Positions 51,224 through 60,890 of a stretch of 64,000 nt of DNA are shown here, one piece after another (position 1 is the stretch's first letter; each line of letters begins with the position of its first letter). A program made the translations under genes and the position numbers. Below the pieces are notes generated by a model that did no database searches, was not told where the DNA came from, and saw only the letters and a program-made list of their open reading frames with translations. Location: NCBI RefSeq assembly GCF_014873145.1, contig NZ_JADBEK010000001.1, positions 9,424,001 to 9,488,000 on the forward strand. The letters are read 5' to 3'. The stretch comes from Nonomuraea angiospora. GTDB lineage: Bacteria; Actinomycetota; Actinomycetes; Streptosporangiales; Streptosporangiaceae.

Positions 51224-52045
51224 CTAGACCCTCCCCATGGTGAATCCCTTGGCTATGTAGTTGCGGACGAACCAGATGACGATCGCGCCGGGGACGATGG
51301 TGAGCACGCCCGCCGTCGCCAGCAGCGCCCAGTCCACGCCCGCCGCGCTCACCGTCCGCGTCATCGTGGCGGCGATCGGCTTGGCGTTCACCGAGGTGAT
51401 CGTCCTGGCGATCAGCAGCTCGACCCAGCTGAACATGAAGCAGAAGAACAGCGTCACGCCGATCGCGGACCGGATCATCGGCAAGAAAATACGGATGAAG
51501 AAACGCGGCAGCGAATAGCCGTCGATGGCCGCGGTCTCGTCTATTTCCCGGGGAATTCCCGACATGAAGCCCTCGAGTATCCACACGGCGAGCGGCACGT
51601 TGAAGAGCATGTGCGCGATGGCGACGCCGAGGTGCGTGTCGAAGAGGCCGACGCTCTGGTAAATCTGGAAGAACGGCAGCAGGAACACCGCCGGCGGCGC
51701 CATGCGGTTCGTCAGGAGCCAGAAGAACAGGTGCTTGTCCCCGGCGAAACGGAACCGCGAGAACGCGTACGCCGCCGGCAGCGCCACGACGAGCGACATC
51801 ACCGCGTTCATCGAGGTGTAGATGATGGAGTTCAGATAGCTCGAATACCAGGAGGAGTCGGAGAAGAAAGTGGCGTAGTTGTCGAACGTCACGCGCTGCG
51901 GGATGAGCGAGAAACTGCCGAGGATGTCCTCGTTCGGCCGGATCGACATGCCGAACATCCACAGCAGCGGCAGCATCAGCGTGGCCACGTACAGCCAGAA
52001 GACCGTCCGTGCCCAGGGCAGTCGCCGCTCGGTGCGCCTGGCCAT
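51224..52045 (-). CDS. glpQ: ABC transporter permease (GlpQ-like)
   Basis: A 273-residue permease with six membrane segments. The EAA loop is IDETAAIDGYSLPRFFIRIF, and the third segment region NRMAPPAVFLLPFF is well conserved in this transporter type. The ATG at 52045 follows GGAGGTGACCC. It is encoded 5 bp after its partner permease and 2 bp before DUF2160. Not related to the GlpQ glycerophosphodiesterase despite the symbol. Confidence 0.85.
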   Translation of the reverse strand: MARRTERRLPWARTVFWLYVATLMLPLLWMFGMSIRPNEDILGSFSLIPQRVTFDNYATFFSDSSWYSSYLNSIIYTSMNAVMSLVVALPAAYAFSRFRFAGDKHLFFWLLTNRMAPPAVFLLPFFQIYQSVGLFDTHLGVAIAHMLFNVPLAVWILEGFMSGIPREIDETAAIDGYSLPRFFIRIFLPMIRSAIGVTLFFCFMFSWVELLIARTITSVNAKPIAATMTRTVSAAGVDWALLATAGVLTIVPGAIVIWFVRNYIAKGFTMGRV

Positions 52046-52050
52046 CCGGG

Positions 52051-52943
<893 letters not shown>

Positions 52944-52947
<4 letters not shown>

Positions 52948-54050
52948 GCCGTACCCCTTCCGTTCAAGGGCGCGAGGGAGCCGCACCTGACCTCGTCCCG
53001 GAACAGGAACGTCCGGTCCGCGGGGAAGTGGAGGAACTCGACCGAATCGAGCTGGTAGGGCGCGCCCGCCTCGGTCCTGGCGATCAGCGGGTGCTCGCCG
53101 ACCCTGGCGTGGACCAGGTCGTACGCGCCCATCCGGTCGATGCCGGTCACCGTGGCCGGCACGCCCGGCGACCGGCCCGCGCCGGTGATCTCGACGAACT
53201 CCGGGCGCACCCCGATCCTGACCGGCCCCGGCGGCAACTCGTCCGCGTCGTCCGCGTGGACCAGGCCGACGTCCGCCTGGCCGACGCGTACGACGTCGCC
53301 GACGATCTCGGCCGGGAGCATGTTCATGCCGGGCGAGCCGATGAAGTGCCCCACGAACTCGTGCGCCGGCGACAGGAACAGCTCGGCCGGCTCGCCCGCC
53401 TGCACGATCGCCCCGTCGTTGAGCACCACGACCTCGTCGGCGAACGTCAGCGCCTCCGTCTGGTCGTGCGTGACGTAGACGAGCGTGTGGCCGGTGTCGC
53501 GGTGGATCTCCTTGAGCTTGCTGCGCAGCGTCCACTTCAGCGCCGGGTCGACCACGGTGAGCGGCTCGTCCAGCAGCACCGCCGCCACCTGGGAGCGCAC
53601 CAGGCCGCGGCCCAGGCTGACGATCTGCTGGCGGCCCGCGTCCAGGCGCCGCGACCTGCGGCCGAGCAGGTGGTCGAGGCCGAGGAGCCGGGAGACCTGG
53701 CGGACCCGCTCGTCGATCTCCTTCTTCGGATATTTCCGGTTCCGGAGGGGGAAGGCGAGGTTGTCGTAGACCGACATCTCCTCGTACAGGACCGGGAACT
53801 GGAAGACCTGCGCGATGTTGCGGCCCGAGGTGGGCACGTCGGTGACGTCGCGGTCGTCGAAGAAGATCCGGCCCACCGTGGGGGTGAGCAGGCCGGAGAT
53901 GATGTTCAGGAGCGTGGTCTTGCCGCAGCCGCTCGGGCCGAGCAGCGCGTACGCCCTGGAGCTCTGCCAGGTCCAGGTCATCGGCTTGAGCGCCCAGGTC
54001 TGGCCGCCGTCGTAGCTGTGGCCCACGCCTTCCAGGCGGATGTCAGCCAT
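52944..54050 (-). CDS. glpT: ABC transporter ATP-binding protein with degenerate signature (GlpT-like)
   Basis: A 368-residue ATPase with C-terminal TOBE-like domains. Walker A GPSGCGKT (residues 38-45), Walker B with Asp161-Glu162 and the switch His195 (VTHDQTEA) are intact, but the ABC signature is LDAGR (136-140) instead of LSGGQ. Its partner has the opposite defects, so together one canonical ATP site can form. It overlaps the partner gene by 8 nt. Symbol by analogy to the rhizobial glycerol transporter, not the glycerol-3-phosphate antiporter. Confidence 0.85.
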
Positions 54051-55134
54051 GCAGGTCGACCTCCGCGGCGCCGGTGGCGAGCAGGCGCCCGCCGTCCTCG
54101 TCGAAGACGAAGACGTGGGCGGGGTCCACGTACGCGACCGCGGGCTCGCCGGGCGTGAACAGCCGGGTGCCCGTCAGGTGCGCGACCAGGTGGACGCTCC
54201 CCTGCAGGAGCAGGTGTACGAACGTCGCGCTGCCGGTCACCTCGGCCAGCCTGATCTCGGCGGGCAGCTCCAGCGCCCCCGGCCCGGCGCGCTCGATGCT
54301 CACCTGGTGGGGGCGGATGCCGAGCAGGACCTCGCGGCCCGGCGCGTGCGCCCTGGGCGCGGGGAACGACGTGCCCAGGACCTCGATCCGGCCGTCACGT
54401 ACGACGCCGGGCAGCAGGTTGAGCGGGGGGTCGCTGAGCGTGGCGGCCACGGCCAGCGTCGGCGGGTGCGCGTACATCTCGGCCACGTCGCCGACGTGCT
54501 GGATCCTGCCCTCGCCCAGGACCACGGTCGGGGCGGCGAACGTCAGCGCCTCGTTCGGGTCGGCCGTGGAGTAGAGGACCACGCCGGGGGAGTCGGCGAA
54601 CATGGTCTTCAGGTCGGCGCGCAACTGCTCGCGGAGCTTGAAGTCCAGGTTGGCCAGGGGCTCGTCGAGCAGCAGCAGGTCCACGGGGCGGGCCAGCGCG
54701 CGGGCGATGGCGGTGCGCTGCTGCTGGCCGCCCGACAGCTCGGCGGGGCGGCGGTCGAGCAGCCCCGCGATGCCCATGAGCTCGGCGACCTCGCGCACCC
54801 GGCGGTCGATCCCCGCGCCCCGGAACTTCGGGTCGAGGCGGAGGGGAGAGGCGATGTTCTCGTGGACGGTCAGGGACGGGTAATTGATGAATTGCTGATA
54901 GACGAAGGCGACCGAGCGTTTTCGCACCGAAATCGCGGTGACGTCTTTTCCGTCGACCATGACGCGGCCCGAATCCGGCGGTAACAGTCCGGCGGCGACG
55001 CGCATCAATGTGGTTTTTCCCGCGGTCATCGGGCCGACGAGTGTGGTCATTCCGTTGGATAATTCCAGGCGAACGTCGTCAAGCCAGGTCTCCCCGCGCT
55101 GCCGTACGAAGACGCCATCGAGAATCAGCGTCAC
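54043..55134 (-). CDS. glpS: ABC transporter ATP-binding protein without H-loop histidine (GlpS-like)
   Basis: A 363-residue ATPase. Walker A is GPMTAGKT (34-41), the signature LSGGQ (133-137) is canonical, and Asp157-Glu158 form Walker B, but the switch histidine is replaced by Ala191 (YSTADPNEA). A TOBE region follows. I use the GTG at 55134, 8 nt after AGAGAGGA; the open frame extends to 55236 through the promoter. First gene of the operon transcribed from the promoter at 55161-55188. Confidence 0.83.
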   Translation of the reverse strand: MTLILDGVFVRQRGETWLDDVRLELSNGMTTLVGPMTAGKTTLMRVAAGLLPPDSGRVMVDGKDVTAISVRKRSVAFVYQQFINYPSLTVHENIASPLRLDPKFRGAGIDRRVREVAELMGIAGLLDRRPAELSGGQQQRTAIARALARPVDLLLLDEPLANLDFKLREQLRADLKTMFADSPGVVLYSTADPNEALTFAAPTVVLGEGRIQHVGDVAEMYAHPPTLAVAATLSDPPLNLLPGVVRDGRIEVLGTSFPAPRAHAPGREVLLGIRPHQVSIERAGPGALELPAEIRLAEVTGSATFVHLLLQGSVHLVAHLTGTRLFTPGEPAVAYVDPAHVFVFDEDGGRLLATGAAEVDLHG

Positions 55135-55160
55135 TGTGCCGGTCCTCTCTGCTCGCCTCC

Positions 55161-55188
55161 ATCTAACATGATCTGTAACTGTGTGCAA
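55161..55188 (-). promoter_or_regulatory. Promoter of the glp-type operon
   Basis: On the minus strand TTGCAC (55188-55183) is 16 nt from TTAGAT (55166-55161), placing the transcript start about 20 nt before the GTG at 55134. No matching repressor gene or operator palindrome is adjacent. Confidence 0.6.
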
Positions 55189-55307
55189 AGAGGGCATGTG
55201 GTGTGACTGTGCAGAATGTGACGGATGAGTAATCACGATTCGATGTCGGGGCAGCCGTGAACGGCCGGGCCTATCACTCCGGCGGCTTTTTCCCTGCTCA
55301 TCGACCG

Positions 55308-55733
55308 TTATCTGAAGATTTTCGTGACCAGCTCGTGGAGTCGCTCCCGCTCGCCGGCCGTCAGCGGCGCCAGCGTCTCCCGTTCGACGCGCTCCACCAG
55401 GGCCCGCCCCCGCTCCAGCGCGTCACGGCCCGCGGGCGTCAGCGAGACCCGGTAACGCCGCCGGTCGGCCGGGTCGCGCTCGCGCTCGGCCAGCCCCGCG
55501 CCGATCAGCTCGTCCATCAGGCGCACCATGTCGCTCGGATCGAGCCCCAGCCGGCCGCCGATCTCGCGCTGGGCGGCGGGCCCGGAGTCCGACAGGGTGG
55601 CCAGCACGGCGAACTGCCACAGGCTCAGCCCGGCCTCGTCCGCCAGCCGGGCCGCCACGGCGCGGCGGCTCCCCACCCCCACCTTGTGCAGGACGAAGGT
55701 CGTGATCGCGAGCAGGGTGGGCGGCAGGTCCAT
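55308..55733 (-). CDS. MarR-family transcriptional regulator
   Basis: A 141-residue winged-helix regulator: LSLWQFAVLATLSDSGPAAQ, REIGGRLGLDPSDMVRLMDE (recognition helix) and the wing RERDPADRRRYRVSLTPAG are standard MarR elements. It is divergent from the VOC-fold gene at 55799, with a 13-bp palindrome (55754-55766) between them, so it probably represses both. MarR proteins respond to phenolics, oxidants or antibiotics; the ligand here is unknown. Confidence 0.92.
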   Translation of the reverse strand: MDLPPTLLAITTFVLHKVGVGSRRAVAARLADEAGLSLWQFAVLATLSDSGPAAQREIGGRLGLDPSDMVRLMDELIGAGLAERERDPADRRRYRVSLTPAGRDALERGRALVERVERETLAPLTAGERERLHELVTKIFR

Positions 55734-55753
55734 GCCTCTTAGTGTAGGTTGTC

Positions 55754-55766
55754 ACCAATAATTGGT
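55754..55766. promoter_or_regulatory. MarR operator candidate
   Basis: ACCAAT-A-ATTGGT, a perfect AT-rich palindrome in very GC-rich surroundings, sits between the divergent MarR and VOC genes, 21 bp from the MarR start and 33 bp from the VOC start. Length and sequence are typical of MarR sites. Confidence 0.7.
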
Positions 55767-55798
55767 AGTTACCCACTAATTCTCGCTGGAGGCCCCCG

Positions 55799-56191
55799 AT
55801 GGACGCGCTCTACCCCCGCCTGCTGGTGCGTGACTTCCCGGCCAGCGCCGCCTTCTACCAGGGCGTGCTGCGCGAGCTGCTCGGCGTCGAGCCGGTGAAG
55901 GTCCTGCCCGGATACGCCAACTGGGACATCGAGGGGGAGGCCGGGCTGGTCCTGTTCGGCCGGGACCGGCTCGCGGCCGCCATCGGCACCGCGGAGCCGC
56001 CCCAGGCTGCTCAGGACACGTCGATGCTGGTCATGAAGGTGGACGACGTCGACGCGGCCGCCGCCGTCCTGGCCCGACACGGCGCCACCGTCGTCGCCCC
56101 GCCCCAGGACCGCCCCGACTGGGCGCCCACCCTGCGGACCGCCCACCTGCGCGACCCGGAGGGCAACCTCATCGAGCTCCAGTCGTACTGA
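55799..56191 (+). CDS. VOC-fold (glyoxalase/bleomycin-resistance family) protein
   Basis: A 130-residue two-module beta-alpha-beta protein: YPRLLVRDFPASAAFYQGVL opens module one, and module two ends RTAHLRDPEGNLIELQSY with the metal-binding Glu. The usual first-module His is replaced by Arg (PRLLV), so metal binding may be partial. Such proteins act as dioxygenases, glyoxalases or antibiotic-binding proteins. GGAGG lies before the ATG. Its expression is probably controlled by the divergent MarR regulator. Confidence 0.85.
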   Translation: MDALYPRLLVRDFPASAAFYQGVLRELLGVEPVKVLPGYANWDIEGEAGLVLFGRDRLAAAIGTAEPPQAAQDTSMLVMKVDDVDAAAAVLARHGATVVAPPQDRPDWAPTLRTAHLRDPEGNLIELQSY

Positions 56192-56197
56192 GCCTCG

Positions 56198-56980
56198 TCA
56201 GGGGAGGATCGAGTCCACGTAGCCGCCGTCCACCCGCACCGCGCCGCCCGTGGTCGCGGAGGCGAAGGGTGAGCTGAGGTAGACGACCATGTTCGCGATC
56301 TCCTCGGGCTCGATCAGGCGCTGCAGCAGCGACTGCGGCCGGTGCTCCCGCATGAACGCCCGCTGCGCCTCCTCCCACGGCAGCTCCCTGTCCACGAGCT
56401 GGTAGACGAAGTCCTCCACGCCCCCCGTGTGCGTCGGCCCGGCGAGCACCGAGTTGACCGTCACCCCCGTGCCCGCCGCCGCCTTGGCGAAGCCCCGGGA
56501 GACGCCCAGCAGCGCGGTCTTCGTCATGCCGTAGTGGATCATCTCGACGGGGATGGCCACGGCGGAGTCGCTGGCGATGTACTGGATCCGGCCCCAGCCG
56601 CGCTCGATCATGCCCGGCAGGTACGTACGGGTGAGCCGGACCGCGGCCAGCACGTTGACCTCGAAGTAGCGCCGCCACTCGGCGTCGTCGATCTCCAGCG
56701 CGGGCCTGGCTCCGAAGATCCCCAGGTTGTTGACCAGGATGTCCACCCGCGGCAGCGCGTCCAGCACCGCCGCGCAGCCCTCGTCCGTGGTCACGTCGCC
56801 GGGCGCCTCGATCAGGTCGCCGACGCCGATCTGCTCCATCGCCATCGCGACGGAGTTGGCGGTGCGGCCGTTGATCCCGACGCGGGCCCCCGCCATCACC
56901 AGCCCTTCGGCGATGGCCGCCCCGATGCCCTGGGTCGAGCCGGTGACCAGCGCGGTCTTGCCACTGAGATCGATGCGCAC
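56198..56980 (-). CDS. Short-chain dehydrogenase/reductase
   Basis: A 260-residue classical SDR: VTGSTQGIGAAIAEGL for NAD(P), NNLGIFGA, catalytic Ser in YIASDSAVA and Tyr-Lys in YGMTK, and the C-terminal GGAVRVDGGYVDSI. It is complete and should be active. The GTG at 56980 has ACAAT 8 nt upstream and no ribosome-binding site, so a leaderless start is possible. The frame upstream runs open antisense to the DUF4434 gene, which is not coding. Substrate unknown. Confidence 0.88.
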   Translation of the reverse strand: MRIDLSGKTALVTGSTQGIGAAIAEGLVMAGARVGINGRTANSVAMAMEQIGVGDLIEAPGDVTTDEGCAAVLDALPRVDILVNNLGIFGARPALEIDDAEWRRYFEVNVLAAVRLTRTYLPGMIERGWGRIQYIASDSAVAIPVEMIHYGMTKTALLGVSRGFAKAAAGTGVTVNSVLAGPTHTGGVEDFVYQLVDRELPWEEAQRAFMREHRPQSLLQRLIEPEEIANMVVYLSSPFASATTGGAVRVDGGYVDSILP

Positions 56981-57061
56981 GATGTCATTGTCGGTGATCG
57001 GGTGCCGCAGGTCACGCCGGGACACGTGTACGGCGCGCCGGATGCGTAGGCTTGAGGTGGC

Positions 57062-58633
57062 GTGGAAGGGGCGTGGGTGCACCGGATCATCCTGTGGCTG
57101 GTCGTGGCGGGCGCCTTCGTGGCGAGTCTGGTCGTGCCCGGCGACTCCTCCGAGGTGGAGGAGTGCCAGTCCCGCGACACCCGGGTCGTCGCCCCGTACG
57201 CCGTCACCGGCTACTGGGTCATCCCCCGCGCCGATCCGTGCGTGACGCGGCGCATGGTCGAGGCCGTCCACGCGATCGGCGGCGACACGCTCATCACGTT
57301 CGGGCCGAGGTTCAGCGCCCGCGAGGACCCCGTCTTCGCCGACTGCCTCGTGGACGGGCGGCCGTGCGCCGAGGTGCCCGGCGTCCGGCGCGTCTACACG
57401 TACGTGACCAGCGAGGAGTTCGGGAAGGGGCTGCTGCGCTGCCCGGGGCTGGACCGGCGGATCGAGAGCCGGGGCCGGATCTTCTACCGGGTCTCGCTGG
57501 CCGGGTCCTGTGCGGACCCCGTCCACGATCTCGTGCTCGTCTCCACGGACGGCGACGGGCTCGGCAACCTGATGACCGAGGCGGCCGCGTACGGGATGAC
57601 GGTGTTCCCCGGGCTGCCCGCCGCGCCCCAGCAGGAGGGCAAGCCGTGGCAGCCCGACGCCACGCACATCCCCGCGCTGAGCGCCTTCACCGCGCGGGTG
57701 CTGGCCGACTACCGGGAGCGGTTCGGGAGGTCGGCGGCGTTCGGCGGGGTCTACCAGTCGTTCGAGCTGGCCATGCGGGGGCGGGGACCGAAGGATCCGA
57801 TCATCGAGCTGTACGCGGCCCAGCACGCGGTCGTCGCCGCGGCCCTGCCCGGGAAGAAGATCGTGGTCAGCCCGTACATCGACGCCCGGAGGGGCCGCGG
57901 GTTCCCGCCCGGGCAGGTGGAGAAGGGGCTGGCGGACATCGCCGCGACCCGGGCCGGGGCGCCCATGGCCGTCGCTGTGCAGGACGGGCGGGGGACGGGG
58001 AAGGTGCCGGTGTACGGGGTTCATGAGGGGGAGGCGCTCGTCGCTCGGCGATTGGTGCCGGTGGTCGGGGATGTGAGCAATGCCCGGGCGTACTACGGGT
58101 CCACGCGCGACTACATCGAGGCCGCGGCGCGGCGGGTGCCGTCCGGGGTGGAGCTGTGGGTGAACGTGGAGGGGTTCGAGCCGACGCCGGTGGAGGGGGA
58201 GTGCGGGCGGGTCGATCCGCTGCCGTTGCGCGGGCGCACCACGAAGAGCCGGATCGACTCGCAGGTGATGGCGGCGGGGACCCAGGCCGGAAAAATCATC
58301 TCTTATGGGTGGGACCCGTTCTTCACCTGCCAGGCCCGCTACGACACGCCCTCGCTGGCCGACGACATCGTGAACGGCTGGCGGCAGCCGATCATCGTCG
58401 GCGCCACCCGCAAGGAGATGAACGGACGGCCCGGCATCCTCGTCGAGGGTTACAACCTGCGCGGCGGAACGCTCCGCTTCGACCCGCAGGGGGCGGTGGT
58501 CAAACAGGAGTGGTACGGGCGGGGGCGGCTGGAGTCGGCGTGGGCCCCGTACGTACCCACGGGCCCCTGGACCTCGATCACCGCCACGAACGAAACCGGC
58601 CACTCGAGCACAAGCGGCTACACGATCCGTTAG
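57062..58633 (+). CDS. Membrane-anchored DUF4434-like protein (putative glycosidase fold)
   Basis: A 523-residue protein. An N-terminal hydrophobic segment (RIILWLVVAGAFVASLVV) anchors or exports it. The central part (about 170-410) resembles DUF4434, a TIM-barrel-like domain distantly related to glycosidases: GMTVFPGLPAAP, AFGGVYQSFELAMRG, KKIVVSPYIDARRG and VELWVNVEGFEPTP, with candidate acidic residues Glu in SFELA and NVEGFE. The N-terminal 160 residues are rich in Cys (ECQSRD, ADPCVT, DCLV, LLRCPG) suggesting disulfides outside the cell. GTG 57062 is preceded by TAGGCT at -10 distance; GTG 57077 is an alternative. Confidence 0.65.
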   Translation: MEGAWVHRIILWLVVAGAFVASLVVPGDSSEVEECQSRDTRVVAPYAVTGYWVIPRADPCVTRRMVEAVHAIGGDTLITFGPRFSAREDPVFADCLVDGRPCAEVPGVRRVYTYVTSEEFGKGLLRCPGLDRRIESRGRIFYRVSLAGSCADPVHDLVLVSTDGDGLGNLMTEAAAYGMTVFPGLPAAPQQEGKPWQPDATHIPALSAFTARVLADYRERFGRSAAFGGVYQSFELAMRGRGPKDPIIELYAAQHAVVAAALPGKKIVVSPYIDARRGRGFPPGQVEKGLADIAATRAGAPMAVAVQDGRGTGKVPVYGVHEGEALVARRLVPVVGDVSNARAYYGSTRDYIEAAARRVPSGVELWVNVEGFEPTPVEGECGRVDPLPLRGRTTKSRIDSQVMAAGTQAGKIISYGWDPFFTCQARYDTPSLADDIVNGWRQPIIVGATRKEMNGRPGILVEGYNLRGGTLRFDPQGAVVKQEWYGRGRLESAWAPYVPTGPWTSITATNETGHSSTSGYTIR

Positions 58634-58641
58634 GTCGGTGC

Positions 58642-59523
58642 TTAGGCCAGCGCCTTCACCAGGATGTCCGCCAGCAGGGCGGCCTGGCTGCCGTCCTCAT
58701 CCAGATCCGGATCGAGGATCGTCACCTCCAGCCCGGCGGCTCCCGGCAGCTGCGTCAGGCCACGGATCAGCTCGGTGAGCTGCGCGGCGTCGAGCCCGCC
58801 CGGCGTGGGGGAGTCCACGGCGGACAGCACGGACGGGTCCAGGATGTCGGCGTCCACGTGGATCCAGAACCCGTCGAGCTCGTCCCGCACCAGCACCTTG
58901 CTCGCGTCGTCGAGGGAGATGTCGGTGCCCGGGAGGTGCGCGATGCCGCTGTCCGCGATGTCCCGCAGGTCCTCCTCGTCCCGGACCCCGATCACGATCA
59001 CGTCCTCGTCCCTGACGTACGGCCGCAGCCCGTCGATGTCCGACAGGTAGTCGTCGCCGCGCCCGGTGATCAGCGCCAGGTCCTCCCCGGCCGCCGCCCC
59101 GACGTGCGGGCTGTTGCCCAGGTGCCGGAAGTCGGCGTGCGCGTCCAGGTACGCCACCCCGTACCGCCCGCTCCTGCGCAGGGCGAGGGCGGGGCCGAGC
59201 ATGATCGAGCAGTCACCGCCGAGCAGCACCGGGAACCCTCCCGCCGCCCGGATGCCGGTCACCTTGTCGGCGAGCTCGCGGGTGTAGGCGGCGATGGCTC
59301 GTCCATTGCGCACGCCGCTCCCCGGCTCCCACGTGGCGACATAGCGCGGCGGCACCAACGTCCCCGCGTCGGCGGCGCCGAGCCGCCGCACGAGCCCCGC
59401 GTTCCGCAGCGCCCAGGGGGCCTTGTAGCAGCCGGGGATGGTGTCGGGGGCGAGCGGACGCAGGCCGAGATTGGACGGGGCGTCGAGGATCGTCAGATGT
59501 CTGTCAGGGGTTATTCTGTTCAT
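58642..59523 (-). CDS. Arginase/agmatinase/formiminoglutamase-family hydrolase
   Basis: A 293-residue ureohydrolase-fold enzyme. The binuclear metal motifs are LLGGDCS (102-106), DAHADF (Asp127, His129, Asp131) and HVDADILDP (Asp224, Asp226). Cys105 replaces the usual first metal-ligand His of GGDHS, so the site has five standard ligands plus Cys. Arginase family members cleave guanidino compounds to urea. The ATG at 59523 is 29 bp from the start of the divergent CGNR gene, so the two share a very short promoter region. Substrate not determined. Confidence 0.85.
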   Translation of the reverse strand: MNRITPDRHLTILDAPSNLGLRPLAPDTIPGCYKAPWALRNAGLVRRLGAADAGTLVPPRYVATWEPGSGVRNGRAIAAYTRELADKVTGIRAAGGFPVLLGGDCSIMLGPALALRRSGRYGVAYLDAHADFRHLGNSPHVGAAAGEDLALITGRGDDYLSDIDGLRPYVRDEDVIVIGVRDEEDLRDIADSGIAHLPGTDISLDDASKVLVRDELDGFWIHVDADILDPSVLSAVDSPTPGGLDAAQLTELIRGLTQLPGAAGLEVTILDPDLDEDGSQAALLADILVKALA

Positions 59524-59551
59524 AGTCGTGACGGTAACAGAGGGGGGATGG

Positions 59552-60316
59552 ATGCGCCAGTTCGCTGAAACGGGTCTTGCGGCGCTGGATCTGGCCAACA
59601 CGTGGGACGAGTACCTGGACGACCCGGAGCGCCTGCCGGACCCGGCGGCCCTGCACCGCTTCTGCCACGAACTGGACCTCCCGCCCACCTCCGCTCCACT
59701 CCCGACCACGCGGCCCGGACCGCGGGCGGGGGCGCGGCCGGAGCGGCCAGGGGAGGCTCAGCCGGCGGCGTCACCGGCGGCGTCACCGGCGGCGTCACCG
59801 ACGGAGGGGTCGGCGGAGGGGCTGGAGGCGGGACCGGTGGCGTCACTGGCGGTGGGACCGGAGGCGCAACCAGTGGGGGAGCCGTTCGGAGGCGGGCCGA
59901 GCGAGGGTCCGGCGGGGACGGGCGGGCCGGACGCGGAGGACCTGCGAGCGGTGCGTGCGGTGCGGGAGCGGCTGCGCGCCGTGCTGTCCTGCGAACTTCC
60001 TGAGCGGACGCGCGCCCTGGCGCAGTGGGCGGGCGAGCTGCCGATCCGGGTAGTGGTGGAGGAGTCGGGCGGGGCGCCACGACAGCGGCTCACCGCGCCG
60101 CAGGGAGCCGACCTGGCCGAACGACTCGCGGTCCGGTCCGTCGCCGAACTGCTCGACCTCGCCGCCTCAGGCGACTGGGACCGCCTGCGCCTCTGTGCGG
60201 CCGACCCCTGCAAGGACGCCTTCGTGGACCACAGCCGGCCGGGCAAGCGCCAGTTCTGCTCGACCCGCTGTGCCAACCGCGCCCACGCCGCCGCCTCCCG
60301 CGCCCGCCGCCGCTGA
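59552..60316 (+). CDS. CGNR zinc-finger/ABATE-domain transcriptional regulator with expanded linker
   Basis: A 254-residue protein. The N-terminal ABATE half begins RQFAETGLAALDLANTWDEY; the C-terminal zinc finger is CAADPCKDAFVDH followed by GKRQFCSTRCANRAHAAA with four cysteines. Family members are usually about 180-190 residues; here residues 50-130 are a low-complexity insert rich in Ala, Pro, Gly and Glu (AASPAASPAASPTEGSAEG) encoded by 12-bp DNA repeats. It is the likely regulator of the divergent arginase-family gene. The ATG at 59552 follows AGGGGGG. Confidence 0.82.
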   Translation: MRQFAETGLAALDLANTWDEYLDDPERLPDPAALHRFCHELDLPPTSAPLPTTRPGPRAGARPERPGEAQPAASPAASPAASPTEGSAEGLEAGPVASLAVGPEAQPVGEPFGGGPSEGPAGTGGPDAEDLRAVRAVRERLRAVLSCELPERTRALAQWAGELPIRVVVEESGGAPRQRLTAPQGADLAERLAVRSVAELLDLAASGDWDRLRLCAADPCKDAFVDHSRPGKRQFCSTRCANRAHAAASRARRR

Positions 60317-60403
60317 CGCCCCCCGCCGCTGCTCTTACGCGCCGACGCTGACACTCCCTGCTGCCCGCGCCGCCTCCCAGGCTCCCCGCCGCCTCCAGGC
60401 TCC

Positions 60404-60490
60404 CGGTGCCCACGCCTCCAGCGTCCATGCCCCCAGTGCCCGCGCCTCCGGTGCCCGCGCCCCCAGTGCCCGCGCCTCCGGTGCTGGCGC
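60404..60490. repeat. 15/30-bp GC-rich tandem repeats between genes
   Basis: The 277-bp gap 60317-60593 is dominated by units of 15 bp such as GTGCCCGCGCCTCCG and GTGCCCGCGCCCCCA, alternating to a 30-bp period at 60431-60490. Otherwise it contains only the ribosome-binding site TGGAGG before the next ATG. Confidence 0.75.
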
Positions 60491-60593
60491 GCTCTGTGGC
60501 CTCCCGCGCGCCCTGGGGCGGCGTCCGGGCGGCGGGAATTGTCGGTCAGGGTCGATAGCTTTCGATCATCCCCCCGACGATGGAGGTTGGTCG

Positions 60594-60890
60594 ATGTATC
60601 GACAGGGCGACATCCTGATCATGCCCGTGCCGGAGGAGTCCGCCCCGCGCACGCTGCGGCCGGAGCCGCGGGATGCGCGCGGCCGGCTGGTTCTGGCCCA
60701 TGGCGAGGCCACCGGACACTGCCACGCGATCCCCGGCCCTGGCACCCTCTCCGGCGGCTTCCTGCACCTGCCCGAAGGCGGGCGGCTGGTGCACGAGGAG
60801 CATGCCGCGATCTCGCTGCCCAAGGGCTGGTACAGGGTGATCAGGCAGCGTGAATACGTGCCCGGCTCCCACCGGGTGGTGGCCGACTGA
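60594..60890 (+). CDS. Small hypothetical protein paired with DUF6745
   Basis: A 98-residue soluble protein with patterned segments MYRQGDILIMPVPE, LAHGEATGHCHAI, GRLVHEEHAAISLPKGWYRV and QREYVPGSHRVVAD. Two histidine clusters (HGEATGHCHA and HEEH) suggest metal binding in a cupin-like barrel. Homologous small proteins regularly precede DUF6745 genes. GGAGG lies 8 nt before the ATG; the TGA overlaps the next start (TGATG). Function unknown. Confidence 0.75.
   Translation: MYRQGDILIMPVPEESAPRTLRPEPRDARGRLVLAHGEATGHCHAIPGPGTLSGGFLHLPEGGRLVHEEHAAISLPKGWYRVIRQREYVPGSHRVVAD

Noticed and set aside
56981..58603. N-terminal extension of the SDR at 56198 into an 801-residue protein
   Set aside because: The extension is Arg/Pro-rich antisense of the DUF4434 gene; SDR homology begins at the GTG at 56980.
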